64,000 nt of DNA from Pseudobacter ginsenosidimutans (GCF_007970185.1 NZ_CP042431.1:7175342-7239341), one strand, 5' to 3'; shown: positions 8,948 through 17,973, counted from the first letter of the stretch. Numbers and translations: made by a program. The notes: generated by a model not told the origin, from the letters alone.

Positions 8948-9688
8948 ATGCAATTCAATGAAAACCCTATCTGGAGAAAATTGGAAATATTTTCAATTGA
9001 TCCACCCGATGTGTCATTATCGTTTGAACAAAGACTGGCACGGGAAAACAGCTGGTCAGTTCAATTTGCTTCGCAGGTATTACTAGAGTACAAAAAATTC
9101 CTTTTTCTCTGCGCTTCACAAGATCATCCCTGCACTCCCTCCGACGCTGTTGATCAGGCCTGGCACCTTCACCTGGCTTACACAAAATCCTACTGGAACG
9201 ATCTCTGCGAAAACGTGCTCGGCAAAAAAATTCACCACAACCCCACGGAAGGCGGAACCACAGAACAGGAAAAATTCGAAGACTACTACGAACGCACACT
9301 CTCCCTCTACAGAAACACTTTCAACACAGAACCTCCCGAAGACATCTGGCCTTCTTCACAACAAAGATTCAGCGACATTCACTTTACCCGGGTCAACCGG
9401 CAACAATTCTGGGTAGTTCCCAAAAGGTCATGGATACAGGCAATCTTCATACTGAGCATTGCAGGTGTTGCAGCCTTCATCTCGCAGAACTTCGTGTTCC
9501 TGCTGATCGGAGGCTTGGTTGCACTGGTGATTGCAAGCCCATCATCAAAAAAAGGGAATACTGGTTCAGGATGCTCTTCCACAGGCTGTGGTGGCGGATG
9601 TTCAACTGATGGACATTCAGGATGCAGCGGAGACGGAGGATGCAGCAGCGGCTGCTCCGGTTGCGGTGGCGGATGCGGAGGAGATTAG
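8948..9688 (+). CDS. Glycine-rich-domain (GRDP-like) membrane protein with Cys/Gly tail
   Basis: The 246-residue protein has a GRDP-like module (about residues 25-125) with the signature VDQAWHLHLAYTKSYW followed by LGKKIHHNPTEGG, one or two membrane helices (about 160-198), and a low-complexity C-terminus in which Cys and Gly alternate (CSSTGCGGGCS type, more than ten Cys in the last 45 residues). Such tails occur in related bacterial and plant proteins and may bind metal or form disulfides; this is inference. ATG 8948 was preferred to the in-frame TTG at 8918. It converges on glnS across a shared hairpin. Confidence 0.82.
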   Translation: MQFNENPIWRKLEIFSIDPPDVSLSFEQRLARENSWSVQFASQVLLEYKKFLFLCASQDHPCTPSDAVDQAWHLHLAYTKSYWNDLCENVLGKKIHHNPTEGGTTEQEKFEDYYERTLSLYRNTFNTEPPEDIWPSSQQRFSDIHFTRVNRQQFWVVPKRSWIQAIFILSIAGVAAFISQNFVFLLIGGLVALVIASPSSKKGNTGSGCSSTGCGGGCSTDGHSGCSGDGGCSSGCSGCGGGCGGD

Positions 9689-9704
9689 ATCAGGGATTAT
9701 TCAA

Positions 9705-9740
9705 GAAAACAAAAAAAGCCGCTCCCTCAGGAAGCGGCCA
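9705..9740 (-). terminator. Terminator between convergent GRDP-like gene and glnS
   Basis: A stem of GCCGC(T) pairs around 9718-9738 is preceded by seven A at 9711-9717, giving a T run on the minus strand for glnS. T-rich sequence on the other side may let it work in both directions. Confidence 0.75.
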
Positions 9741-9764
9741 TTATATTTTTACACTATTCTATTT

Positions 9765-11444
9765 TTATCCTTTCTTCTGTTCTTTCGCCCAGCCGTCTTT
9801 CAACGTCACTGTTCTGTTGAAGATCATCTTGTCTTCGCTGGTGTCTTTATCCAGGCAGAAATATCCTTTACGAAGGAACTGGTAGCGGTCATTGAACTTT
9901 GAAGTTCTCAACGCAGGCTCTGCATAAGCGCTGGTGACAGTTACAAGCGATTCTGGATTGATGCATTCCGTATAAGGCCTGTCGTCATTCAGCATGTCTT
10001 CCACTTTGAATAAACGGTCGTACAAACGGAGCTCACAGCTGATAGCCGTTGGAACGCTTACCCAGTGCAGGGTTCCCTTCACGTTGATGCCGGAGGTATC
10101 GGAGCCACTCTTGCTCTCGGGAATATAGGAGCAACGGAGCTCAGTGATATTACCTGCATCGTCCTTGATCACCTCATCACATTTGATGATGTAGGCGCTT
10201 TTCAGACGAACCATTTGTCCTGGTGCGAGACGGAAGAATTTCTTCGGAGCCACTTCCATGAAGTCTTCCTTCTCGATATACACTTCCCTGCTAAAAGGAA
10301 TTTCGCGACTGCCGGCGTTCGGGTCTTCCGGATTGTCTTCACTGTGTACTATTTCTGATTGTCCTTCCGGATAATTGGTGATCACCACTTTCAGCGGATC
10401 GAACACCACCATGCGGCGAAGCGCGATCTTGTTGAGGTGCTCACGGATACAGAATTCCAGCAGGCTCATTTCGATCAGGCTATCACGTTTTACCACACCG
10501 ATCTTCTCGCAGAGCTCGCGGATAGACTCCGGCGTATAGCCCCTGCGGCGAAGGCCGGCGATTGTGATCATGCGGGGATCGTCCCAGCCTGTTACATATT
10601 TTTCAGCCACCAGTTGTTTGAGCTTACGTTTGCTCATCACATTGTAGGTGAGGTTGAGACGTGCGAACTCATACTGATGGGATGGGAAGATGCCAAGTTT
10701 CTCGATGAACCAGTCGTACAGCGGACGATGAGGAATGAACTCCAGCGTGCAGATCGAATGTGTGATCTTCTCGATGGAATCACTCTGACCATGCGCGAAA
10801 TCGTACATCGGGTAGATGCACCATTTATCACCGGTACGGTGGTGATGCGCATGTTTGATACGATACATGATCGGATCACGGAAATGCATATTCGAAGAGC
10901 CCATATCGATCTTTGCGCGCAATACCTTCTCTCCGTCCTTGTATTTTCCTGCTTTCATCTCTTCGAACAATTGCAGGTTATCTTCGATACTGCGTTCGGA
11001 GAATTTATTGCGAATGCCGGGCTCTGTGGGCGTACCTTTCTGCGCAGCGATCTCTTCTGCAGTGGAATCGTCTACATACGCCAGGCCAGCCTTGATCAGC
11101 TGAACGGCGAATTCGTAAAATTTATCGAAATAATCAGAGGCATACAATTCATTGGCCCATTGGAATCCCAGCCATTGCACGTCTTCCTTGATACTGTCTA
11201 CATACTCTGTATCCTCTGTAACAGGATTGGTATCATCGAAACGGAGATTGGTCTTACCGCCATATTTAAGGGCGAGACCGAAATTCAGGCAGATGCTCTT
11301 GGCATGCCCGATGTGCAGGTAGCCATTGGGTTCCGGCGGAAACCGGGTGGTGATGGAAGTGTATTTACCTGATTTCAGGTCTTCTTCAACGATCTCTTCC
11401 AGGAAATTACGGCTCTTTTCAGCTTCTTTTAATGGTTCTGTCAT
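9765..11444 (-). CDS. glnS: Glutaminyl-tRNA synthetase
   Basis: The 559-residue class I synthetase charges tRNA-Gln with glutamine in the cytoplasm. It has PPEPNGYLHIGHAKS with the HIGH signature at residues 44-47, the GlnRS/GluRS RFDDTNP segment, a KMSKS-like VMSKRKL near 275, and the C-terminal anticodon-binding beta-barrels (PHRPLYDW and NPGSREIPFSREVYIE-type region). Length matches bacterial GlnRS. Its presence implies direct Gln-tRNA charging, as known for Bacteroidota. It is monocistronic with its own terminator. Confidence 0.96.
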   Translation of the reverse strand: MTEPLKEAEKSRNFLEEIVEEDLKSGKYTSITTRFPPEPNGYLHIGHAKSICLNFGLALKYGGKTNLRFDDTNPVTEDTEYVDSIKEDVQWLGFQWANELYASDYFDKFYEFAVQLIKAGLAYVDDSTAEEIAAQKGTPTEPGIRNKFSERSIEDNLQLFEEMKAGKYKDGEKVLRAKIDMGSSNMHFRDPIMYRIKHAHHHRTGDKWCIYPMYDFAHGQSDSIEKITHSICTLEFIPHRPLYDWFIEKLGIFPSHQYEFARLNLTYNVMSKRKLKQLVAEKYVTGWDDPRMITIAGLRRRGYTPESIRELCEKIGVVKRDSLIEMSLLEFCIREHLNKIALRRMVVFDPLKVVITNYPEGQSEIVHSEDNPEDPNAGSREIPFSREVYIEKEDFMEVAPKKFFRLAPGQMVRLKSAYIIKCDEVIKDDAGNITELRCSYIPESKSGSDTSGINVKGTLHWVSVPTAISCELRLYDRLFKVEDMLNDDRPYTECINPESLVTVTSAYAEPALRTSKFNDRYQFLRKGYFCLDKDTSEDKMIFNRTVTLKDGWAKEQKKG

Positions 11445-11523
11445 TGTGCCTTTACTTTAAGTGCTATGCCGCGAATTTACTATTTCCCGGCGGGCTGACC
11501 AAAGCCGGAACTGGCTGATCCTC

Positions 11524-11552
11524 AAAAGCAAAAAGAGCTGTAGAAACAGCTC
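11524..11552 (-). terminator. Terminator after the YggS-type gene
   Basis: A 7-bp stem (11535-11541/11546-11552) is followed on the minus strand by an interrupted T run. It sits about 140 nt past the stop at 11690 in the 245-nt gap before glnS. Confidence 0.6.
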
Positions 11553-11689
11553 CTTACCATTAATCAATAACCTATGAAAAACACTATTTAATTACAGGAG
11601 TAAAAGTAATAACCGGCTATCAGGAGGCATAACTTATTCGACGTTTGAACCCAAAACGGGGTTGAATGGATTTTTTTGAACGATGATTA

Positions 11690-12355
11690 TCAGTTCCGTG
11701 CGCCGAAAAGCAGGCTGCCAATCCTCACCATATTAGAGCCTTCCTCTATGGCGATGGTATAATCGCCGCTCATGCCGAAGGAGAGTGTTTTCAATTGAAT
11801 GTTTTCTGTGATATGTGAAGCCCAGCGCTCGGCCAGGCCTTTCAATGTGTTGAATTCTGCGCGCACAGCGTCTGTATTGCTGGTGAAAGAAGCCATTCCC
11901 ATCAGTCCTTCTATTCGGATATTTCTGAAGCCGGCAGTTTCTTCAGCAGTCAGCAGCGCTTCCAGTTCAGCGGCATCCAAACCGAACTTGGATTCTTCCC
12001 GTGCGATATACACCTGCAGCAGTACGGGGATCACCCGGTCCAGCTTCACTGCCTGTTTGTTGATCTCCTTCAGTAATTTCTGGCTGTCTACCCCATGGAT
12101 CAAATGCACGAATGGCGCGATATATTTTACTTTGTTGGATTGAAGATGGCCGATGAAATGCCAACGCATATCGGAAGGCAGCTGCGGTTGTTTTTCCACC
12201 AGCTCCTGCACATAGTTCTCGCCAAAGTCGCGCTGACCAAGATCATAGAGTTTTTGAATATCCGATACAGGTTTGATCTTTGAAACGGCAACCAGGGTAA
12301 CGCCTTTCTGGTCCAGCTCTTCTTTCAGATTCTTATATGCTTCAGTATTCACCAT
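11690..12355 (-). CDS. YggS family PLP homeostasis protein
   Basis: The 221-residue protein is a single-domain alanine-racemase-fold PLP-binding protein of the YggS/PLPHP family. The PLP lysine is Lys26 in LVAVSKIKP; DFGENYVQEL, MRWHFIGHLQSNK, EGLMGMASF and LSFGMSGDY are family signatures. These proteins buffer pyridoxal phosphate and affect amino-acid and 2-oxo-acid metabolism. The frame is open upstream to 12475 but similarity begins at ATG 12355. It lies downstream of the acyl-CoA dehydrogenase, with a terminator between, so it is probably transcribed separately. Confidence 0.92.
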   Translation of the reverse strand: MVNTEAYKNLKEELDQKGVTLVAVSKIKPVSDIQKLYDLGQRDFGENYVQELVEKQPQLPSDMRWHFIGHLQSNKVKYIAPFVHLIHGVDSQKLLKEINKQAVKLDRVIPVLLQVYIAREESKFGLDAAELEALLTAEETAGFRNIRIEGLMGMASFTSNTDAVRAEFNTLKGLAERWASHITENIQLKTLSFGMSGDYTIAIEEGSNMVRIGSLLFGARN

Positions 12356-12424
12356 GTTTAGCAATTGAAGGGGCAAAGCTAGTGCAAAAATCGGGGAGCC
12401 GGGAGGCTGGTTAGGGCAAGCGCC

Positions 12425-12463
12425 AAAACAAAGGACTGCCCTCCGGTATGGAAGACAGCCCTT
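12425..12463 (-). terminator. Terminator after acyl-CoA dehydrogenase
   Basis: A 10-bp stem with two G-U pairs (arms about 12431-12440 and 12453-12462) leads into TTTGTTTT on the minus strand, 18 nt past the stop at 12481. Confidence 0.75.
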
Positions 12464-12480
12464 GTATCTTTTCAAAAAAC

Positions 12481-13635
12481 CTATTTGAGGATAGAACGTC
12501 CGATCACGATGCGTTGTACTTCGGAAGTACCTTCATAGATCTGTGTGATCTTGGCATCGCGCATAAGGCGCTCTACGTGGTATTCTTTCACATATCCGTA
12601 TCCGCCGTGGATCTGAACGGCTTCAACGGTAGTCCACATGGCGGTTTCGCTGGCAAATACTTTGGCCATCGAAGAGCTCAGAGCATAATCGTTGTGCTGG
12701 TCTTTATCCCATGCAGCGCGGAGACAGAGCAGGCGGGCTGCTTCGATGCGTGTAGCCATATCCGCGAGTTTGAACTGGATGGCCTGGTGATGCATGATCT
12801 CTTTGCCGAAAGCTTTTCTTTCTTTGGCATATTTCAGGCTCAGCTCATAAGCGCCGCTGGCGATACCGAGGGCCTGGGATGCAATACCGATGCGGCCTCC
12901 GGACAATGTCTTCATCGCAAAAGTGAAACCGAATCCATCTTCTCCGATACGGTTCTCTTTAGGCACTTTCACATCATTGAACATAATGGTATGTGTGTCG
13001 CTGCCGCGGATACCGAGTTTGTTCTCTTTGGCTGCCACAACAACGCCGGGCCAGTTCTTTTCAACAATGAAACAGTTGATGCCCTTGCTTCCTTTTGCAA
13101 CATCAGTCTGCGCCATTACCAGGTAAACCGATGCGGAAGAACCGTTGGTGATCCAGTTCTTGGTGCCGTTGAGAAGATAATGGTCTCCCATATCTTCGGC
13201 TGTAGTACGCTGTGAGGTGGCATCACTGCCGGCTTCGGGCTCACTCAGGAGGAAGGCGCCGATGTACAGTTTTCCATCTTTTCTTCCCTGCGCCAGTGGT
13301 GTTAAATATTTTTCTTTTTGCGCTTCATTACCATAAGCTTCAAGTCCCCAGCTTACCAGGCTATTGTTCACGCTCATGCACACACTCACGCTGGCATCGA
13401 TCTTACTGATCTCTTCCATTGCAAGTACATAGCTGACAGTGTCCAAACCGGAACCTCCATATTTGGGGTCAACCATCATTCCCATAAAACCGAGTTCTGC
13501 CAGTTTATACACCTGGTCATAGGGGAATTTCTGCTGTTCATCACGTTCGATAACGCCTGGTAAACATTCCTGCTGCGCAAAGTCGCGCGCAGCCTGACGG
13601 ATCATGAGTTGCTCTTCTGATAATTGAAACTGCAT
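12481..13635 (-). CDS. Acyl-CoA dehydrogenase
   Basis: This 384-residue flavoenzyme oxidises acyl-CoA to 2-enoyl-CoA. It shows the family patterns AFLLSEPEAGSDA, WITNGSSASVYLVMAQT, KLGIRGSDT, ERKAFGK, and AVQIHGGYGYVKEYHVERLMRDAKITQIYEGTSE, where the Glu of YEGTSE (about residue 369) is the likely catalytic base, as in short/medium-chain and butyryl-CoA types. Chain-length specificity is not determinable. The start is ATG 13635; an extra 18 upstream codons have no similarity. A TATATTTG box lies 27 nt upstream. Confidence 0.94.
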   Translation of the reverse strand: MQFQLSEEQLMIRQAARDFAQQECLPGVIERDEQQKFPYDQVYKLAELGFMGMMVDPKYGGSGLDTVSYVLAMEEISKIDASVSVCMSVNNSLVSWGLEAYGNEAQKEKYLTPLAQGRKDGKLYIGAFLLSEPEAGSDATSQRTTAEDMGDHYLLNGTKNWITNGSSASVYLVMAQTDVAKGSKGINCFIVEKNWPGVVVAAKENKLGIRGSDTHTIMFNDVKVPKENRIGEDGFGFTFAMKTLSGGRIGIASQALGIASGAYELSLKYAKERKAFGKEIMHHQAIQFKLADMATRIEAARLLCLRAAWDKDQHNDYALSSSMAKVFASETAMWTTVEAVQIHGGYGYVKEYHVERLMRDAKITQIYEGTSEVQRIVIGRSILK

Positions 13636-13662
13636 ATTCTCGCTTTGTTTTTTTACGGAGCA

Positions 13663-13670
13663 CAAATATA
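13663..13670 (-). promoter_or_regulatory. -7 promoter box for acyl-CoA dehydrogenase
   Basis: TATATTTG on the minus strand matches TAnnTTTG exactly; a TTG lies about 16 nt upstream, slightly short of the usual spacing. Confidence 0.5.
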
Positions 13671-13912
13671 ATAGAGATGCGCGATCCAACTAACAATTGT
13701 TCGTTTATTTTTGGTAAACTCTTACTATCTTTAGGCTCTATACGCTATTGTCATGTCAACCCGCACCAGGAAACCCCAGGTTATTCTTCCATTTGCCCAG
13801 CTTCTGCTGCCGGTTAACTATGCCCTTCCAGGTTATTAGCGTCACATCCTCTCAATTTACTGAATTCCTGATTTAGCCAGTCAACCCGATTGTGTAATAA
13901 ACGTTCGCTGTT

Positions 13913-14860
13913 ATGAAAAATATTAAGCTGATTGAAGTGCCATCTGAAATTGGAGCCGGAACAAGAGGGGCCAGTTTAGGAATTGACGCCATCAAGATCG
14001 CAGCCCTGGATTTCATGAGTAATTTTTTCATCCACTTCCCTTCCGAAAAAGTACCGCACGAAAATAAATTACTGCACGAGCCCATTGAATCGCCATACGC
14101 CAAAAGGATCAAAGGTATCGCCACCATGTATGATCGTGTGAGCAAGGCCGTGCATGATACCCTCAAGAATAATTTCTTTCCCGTAGTGATCAGCGGAGAC
14201 CATAGCATGGCTGGCGCCACCATCGCGGGTATCCGCATGGCCAAGCCAAAATCCAGGCTGGGTGTGATCTGGATCGATGCTCACGCGGACCTGCATACGC
14301 CATACACTACTCCTTCGGGTAATCTTCACGGTATGCCGCTGGCATTGAGCATCAATGAAGACAATGAGGATATGGCCGTACATGAGCTGGACGATGAAAC
14401 GAAAAAGCAATGGAACGGTCTCAAAACACTCGGTAAGATCGCACCGAAAGTATTGCCGGAAGATGTAGTGTTCATCTCGCTCCGCGATTTTGAAAAAGAA
14501 GAAAAATACCTGATCGATAAATACGGAATGAAAGTGATCTCCACCAACGAAGTCCGCCGCAAAGGCCCGGAGAACGTGGTGCGCAGCGTGATCCGTTATC
14601 TCTCCGACTGCACGGATATCTATATCAGTTTCGATGTAGACAGTCTGGATTCCTCCATTTCCAAAGGCACAGGAACCCCTGTAAGCAATGGCCTCCGCGA
14701 GCGCGAAGCGGAAGACCTGATCAGCAAATTCATGCAGAACCGCAAAATATGCTGCTTCGAGATCACGGAAGTGAACCCGACGCTCGATAAAGAGAACCTC
14801 ATGAGTGAGATCGCATTCAATATCCTTCAAAGGAGTGTGAATGTACTGATGATGAACTGA
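13913..14860 (+). CDS. Arginase
   Basis: The 315-residue ureohydrolase contains the binuclear manganese motifs GDHS (95-98), WIDAHADLHTP (DAHAD 122-126) and SFDVDSLD (about 239-246), plus GTGTPVSNGL and a terminal EVNP segment. The presence of the SGNLHGMPLA pattern favours arginase (arginine to ornithine and urea) over agmatinase or formimidoylglutamase. Its stop codon lies in a perfect inverted repeat shared with the stop of the convergent gene at 14862. Confidence 0.9.
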   Translation: MKNIKLIEVPSEIGAGTRGASLGIDAIKIAALDFMSNFFIHFPSEKVPHENKLLHEPIESPYAKRIKGIATMYDRVSKAVHDTLKNNFFPVVISGDHSMAGATIAGIRMAKPKSRLGVIWIDAHADLHTPYTTPSGNLHGMPLALSINEDNEDMAVHELDDETKKQWNGLKTLGKIAPKVLPEDVVFISLRDFEKEEKYLIDKYGMKVISTNEVRRKGPENVVRSVIRYLSDCTDIYISFDVDSLDSSISKGTGTPVSNGLREREAEDLISKFMQNRKICCFEITEVNPTLDKENLMSEIAFNILQRSVNVLMMN

Positions 14861-14879
14861 ATCACTTCTTGTGATTCAG
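14857..14879. repeat. Perfect 9-bp inverted repeat containing both convergent stop codons
   Basis: Arms 14857-14865 and 14871-14879 flank a 5-nt loop. The arginase TGA (14858-14860) and the minus-strand TGA of the next gene (14862-14864) both lie in the left arm. No T run follows, so if it ends transcription it does so as a bidirectional hairpin without a U tract. Confidence 0.75.
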
Positions 14880-15560
14880 CGCCGTTACCAGCATGATCAG
14901 ATCGTTCTCGTTTTTCATTTTTATTTTGGACTTCCCCATGATGCCGGCCACTGAATCGGCCTGGGATCCCAATGCTGCCGACATATCAGTGAAATTGTCG
15001 AGCCGCGTGATCTTCTTGTCTTCAGTATTGTAAAGATAGAGCTGGGTCTTGTCCTCAAATTTATTGTACTCATCTTTCCTTACATAATCCCCTTTCACTT
15101 TCACCAATGTTTTGTAACGATGGTTCAGTAACTGGTATTTTCCATCCGCCAGCACTTCGTAAAAACTTCGTTCCGTATTTTTTCCGATGGCTGGAAATCC
15201 ACTCCGGTAAAGGGCTGTAGCGGAATCATTTCCTTTCAGAAAACGGAACGTGAATTGGCGGACAGGATCTGTGAACTCACACATCTCCTTATCTCTTTTG
15301 AAGTATAGGATATCGTCGTAAAGATTGTATAAGAGCGATACACCGTAGAAATTCCTTCCATCGGCCATCATAACCGCGCCTTCGGCCCAATCGTTCTGCA
15401 ATAATGGCGATCCCTGAACGGAAGGGTGCATCCGTTCGTGAACAGGTCGATCTTCAAGTACAAAAGAAACAGTGCCCGGAGGCAGTGGAAGCTGGTTATT
15501 GATCTGCGCGGAAGCAGCCAATGAAATGCTGCAGAGCAGAATGGTGTAGATTTTTCTCAT
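14862..15560 (-). CDS. Secreted protein of unknown function
   Basis: The 232-residue product has a signal peptide (MRKIYTILLCSISLAASAQ) and a soluble, beta-rich mature part. The stretch GAVMMADGRNFYGVSLLYNLYDDILYFKR and the phrase FYEVLADGKYQLLNHRYKTLVKVKGDYVRKDEY resemble secreted Bacteroidota proteins that assemble a surface or envelope-associated beta structure, but I cannot name a family. A GMS-like acidic/basic C-terminus follows. It is monocistronic, converges on arginase, and has the palindromic repeat element on its 5' side. Confidence 0.75.
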   Translation of the reverse strand: MRKIYTILLCSISLAASAQINNQLPLPPGTVSFVLEDRPVHERMHPSVQGSPLLQNDWAEGAVMMADGRNFYGVSLLYNLYDDILYFKRDKEMCEFTDPVRQFTFRFLKGNDSATALYRSGFPAIGKNTERSFYEVLADGKYQLLNHRYKTLVKVKGDYVRKDEYNKFEDKTQLYLYNTEDKKITRLDNFTDMSAALGSQADSVAGIMGKSKIKMKNENDLIMLVTALNHKK

Positions 15561-15590
15561 AAGTGACAGGTTGTGACTAAGGGGAAGTTA

Positions 15591-15857
15591 CTCATTTTCC
15601 GGGGGAAAAACTTTGCTGGCTATTGCTGTGGTTTTCTGGGGTGATGGACGGTGTGGGATCGGGGGTGTATGCAATGGGGCTGACGAAACAAACCGACGCT
15701 TTTTATTAAGAAATGAGCTGGGGTTGGAGGGATGGGCGGTGGAGCTGGGGTGAGCTTCAGGGCTTTTGTTTCGAAGGCCCGTTTGCATACACCCGCCGAT
15801 CCCAGTGAGCATCTCGAAAGTACAGCAATGCAGGCACTGTTTTTCCCGGAAAATGAG
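15591..15857 (+). repeat. Palindromic element copy 1 (long-armed)
   Basis: An imperfect inverted repeat with arms of roughly 100 nt: the outermost 10 bases (15591-15600) are an exact complement of 15848-15857, and an inner block 15655-15673 pairs with 15784-15804 (TGTATGCAA/TTGCATACA at its heart). The loop side carries the family core AAACAAACC (15687-15693 region) and GCTTTTGTTTCGAAGGCCC (15762-15780). The same core occurs in two other copies at 59987 and 60518. It fills most of the 412-nt gap between the RmlD-like gene and the secreted protein; the rest (15858-15972) shows nothing recognisable. Confidence 0.85.
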
Positions 15858-15972
15858 TTGGGGATGGGGAATGGGGAAATGTGCATCAGCACAAGTAATG
15901 GCAGACGGGTAGATAGGCGGATGGTGGGTGAAACGCCGCGCCGATTGGTTGAGTATATGGCTACTTTGCGAA

Positions 15973-16875
15973 CTAGGCGATGCCAGTTTCCCCCATTTGC
16001 TGGAGGCCTTCTTCGAAGGTCATGGGTTTGTAGTCCAGGTCTTTTTCCGCTTTGGAGATGTCGAAGCCCGTACGGGGCGGACGTTTGGCGGGTTGAGTGA
16101 AGGTGTCGGCGGTTACTTCGGTGATGAGACTTTTGTCGAGACTGAAGTGATCTGCAGTTTTCAGCGCCATCTGATAGGGCGTCAGCTGCTCTTTGCCGGA
16201 GAGATGGTAAATGCCGGTGGACCTGCGTTTGATCATTTCAACAAGACCTTTGGCAAGATCGCCTACATAGGTGGGCGTGCGCATCTGGTCGGAAACCACT
16301 TTGATGGACTCCCCTTCCTGGAGGCTCTCGCGAACCCAGTTCACGATATTGCTGCGGGTTCCCTGCAATGGATTGCCGTACACCAGGCAGGTGCGGACAA
16401 TGGCCCAGGGGATCTCACTGGTATGCATAATGGCTTCAGCCTGCATTTTGGTGAAGCCGTAGAAATTGACCGGACGAAGATCATCGTCTTCACGATAAAG
16501 GCCGTTGAGACCATCGAAAACGAAATCTGTTGATACGTAGATGATGTATTTGCTGAAAGCTTCAGCATCCACCAGTAATTGCGTGGTGCCGTAGACGTTA
16601 ACTTTTTCACAGAGCTCGGTATTCTTCTCGCACTCATCCACCTGCGTCATGGAAGCAGCATGAACAATCACATCGGGACGCTCCTCTTCCATCACTTTTT
16701 CGAGATTCAGTTCGTCGGTGATGTCCAGGCTACGGTATCTGAATTGTTCGGATGGCTCAAAAGGCAGACGGTTCGGCCCTTTGCTGGTAGCCAACACAGT
16801 GAACTGCTGGTGCAGCAGCTCTTGTACAAGATGCTGTCCCAGCAGTCCATTTGCTCCGGTGATCAATATTTTCAT
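15973..16875 (-). CDS. RmlD-like NAD(P)-dependent sugar-nucleotide reductase (SDR)
   Basis: The 300-residue extended short-chain dehydrogenase has the nucleotide-binding GANGLLGQ at the N-terminus, VIVHAASMTQVDECE, a Ser-Thr-Asp active-site region VSTDFVFDG and the YGFTK (YxxxK) catalytic pair. It fits the RmlD substrate-binding (dTDP-4-dehydrorhamnose reductase) family, though no rhamnose genes are nearby, so the substrate is open. It is separated by 5 nt from the upstream TlpA gene and looks like the last gene of the long minus-strand cluster. Confidence 0.85.
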   Translation of the reverse strand: MKILITGANGLLGQHLVQELLHQQFTVLATSKGPNRLPFEPSEQFRYRSLDITDELNLEKVMEEERPDVIVHAASMTQVDECEKNTELCEKVNVYGTTQLLVDAEAFSKYIIYVSTDFVFDGLNGLYREDDDLRPVNFYGFTKMQAEAIMHTSEIPWAIVRTCLVYGNPLQGTRSNIVNWVRESLQEGESIKVVSDQMRTPTYVGDLAKGLVEMIKRRSTGIYHLSGKEQLTPYQMALKTADHFSLDKSLITEVTADTFTQPAKRPPRTGFDISKAEKDLDYKPMTFEEGLQQMGETGIA

Positions 16876-16880
16876 GCCAA

Positions 16881-17969
16881 TTAATTGCTTCCGAGTAATT
16901 CTCTGAGTTTTGCTTTAAGTCCTTCCCCACGCAGATTCCTTGCCACTACTTTTCCATTTGGATCGATCAGCAGATTGGCAGGGATCCCTTCTATGCCGTA
17001 CAAACGCGCTACGGCATTATTCCAGAACTGGAGATCGCTAACATGCGTCCAGTCGAGTTTGTCTTCTTTGATGGCAGCGAGCCAGGATTCTTTTTCACGA
17101 TCGAGCGAAACACCCAGTACTGTGAAATTTTTTCCTTTGAATTCATTGTAGTTTTCCACCACATTGGGATTTTCCATGCGGCATGGTTTGCACCAGCTTG
17201 CCCAGAAATCAACGAGAACATATTTGCCACGGAAAGAAGAAAGGGCTACATCTTTGCCATCAACATCCGCCTGCGTGAATTCGAGTGCCTGTGATCCGAT
17301 CTGTCCGATCTTGCTCTTATCGATGCGCTCTTTGATGATCTTTCCATAGAAACCTTCCTGTGCAGCGGGTTTCAGCTTGGCAAACCTCCTTTCAGTGCTG
17401 GCCATGTCCTGGTCCAGCTGCGCTGTAACCACCATCAGGAATGGCGCTACAGGTGAAGCATTATGAGCATCAACATAAGAATCTATCTTGCCGATGATAA
17501 GATCGATCAGGGCCTGGTGCTGCAGCAGCAGGCTGTCGCCGGGCTGAATATTAGGCGTTCCGTTGATCTTTTGCGTGAGCGCTCCAAGCTGCTCGAACAA
17601 AGGATTGAATTGTTTGGCGTAATTGCTGTAATCATCATGAATGGAAGAACCTTTCACCTGGAGGTTGGTCATCTCGGCCACATCACCACTCAGGGTCACA
17701 TTTTCATTGCCGATGAATACAAAGGATTTCTTCTGCGGTCCATGCAGGTTGAGGAAGAATACATTCGGTTCCTGTACGGTGCCTTTCAACACAAATTGAT
17801 TCTTTGTCACCACCGCTCTGGCAAGCGTATCCTGTACGTTATTGGCATCACTGAGCGTTACTTCAGATCCTTCTGGTAAGCCTTTAAGTGAGCCAGTAAC
17901 AACAAAACCTTTCTGCTGTGCAAAAAGGCCTGCCGGAATGATCAGCAACAGGGCGAAAAATCTTTTCAT
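16881..17969 (-). CDS. TlpA-type thiol-disulfide oxidoreductase with DUF4369-like N-terminus
   Basis: The 362-residue protein has a signal peptide (cut after GLFAQ), an N-terminal beta domain (GSLKGLPEGSEVTLSDAN onward) like DUF4369 of Bacteroidota, a helical linker, and a C-terminal thioredoxin-fold AhpC/TSA-Redoxin domain with active site WCKPC and cis-Pro GIPANLLID. Such proteins reduce periplasmic disulfides, for example in cytochrome c maturation. It sits 4 nt after hisIE and 5 nt before the RmlD-like gene, so it is probably co-transcribed with the his genes without a clear pathway link. Confidence 0.9.
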   Translation of the reverse strand: MKRFFALLLIIPAGLFAQQKGFVVTGSLKGLPEGSEVTLSDANNVQDTLARAVVTKNQFVLKGTVQEPNVFFLNLHGPQKKSFVFIGNENVTLSGDVAEMTNLQVKGSSIHDDYSNYAKQFNPLFEQLGALTQKINGTPNIQPGDSLLLQHQALIDLIIGKIDSYVDAHNASPVAPFLMVVTAQLDQDMASTERRFAKLKPAAQEGFYGKIIKERIDKSKIGQIGSQALEFTQADVDGKDVALSSFRGKYVLVDFWASWCKPCRMENPNVVENYNEFKGKNFTVLGVSLDREKESWLAAIKEDKLDWTHVSDLQFWNNAVARLYGIEGIPANLLIDPNGKVVARNLRGEGLKAKLRELLGSN

Positions 17970-17973
17970 AATC

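Noticed and set aside
13753-13839. 28-codon ORF upstream of arginase, considered as an arginine leader peptide
   Set aside because: Only two spread-out Arg codons, no terminator between it and arginase, and no alternative pairing found.
15588-15892. Minus-strand open frames over palindromic elements (also 59867-60121 and 60438-60641), all reading an AFxTKALK-like or related stretch
   Set aside because: The shared peptide is explained by the shared DNA core of the repeat; substitutions between copies are not biased to silent positions, starts are inconsistent and composition is unlike real proteins here. They are probably spurious genes that annotation pipelines would call.
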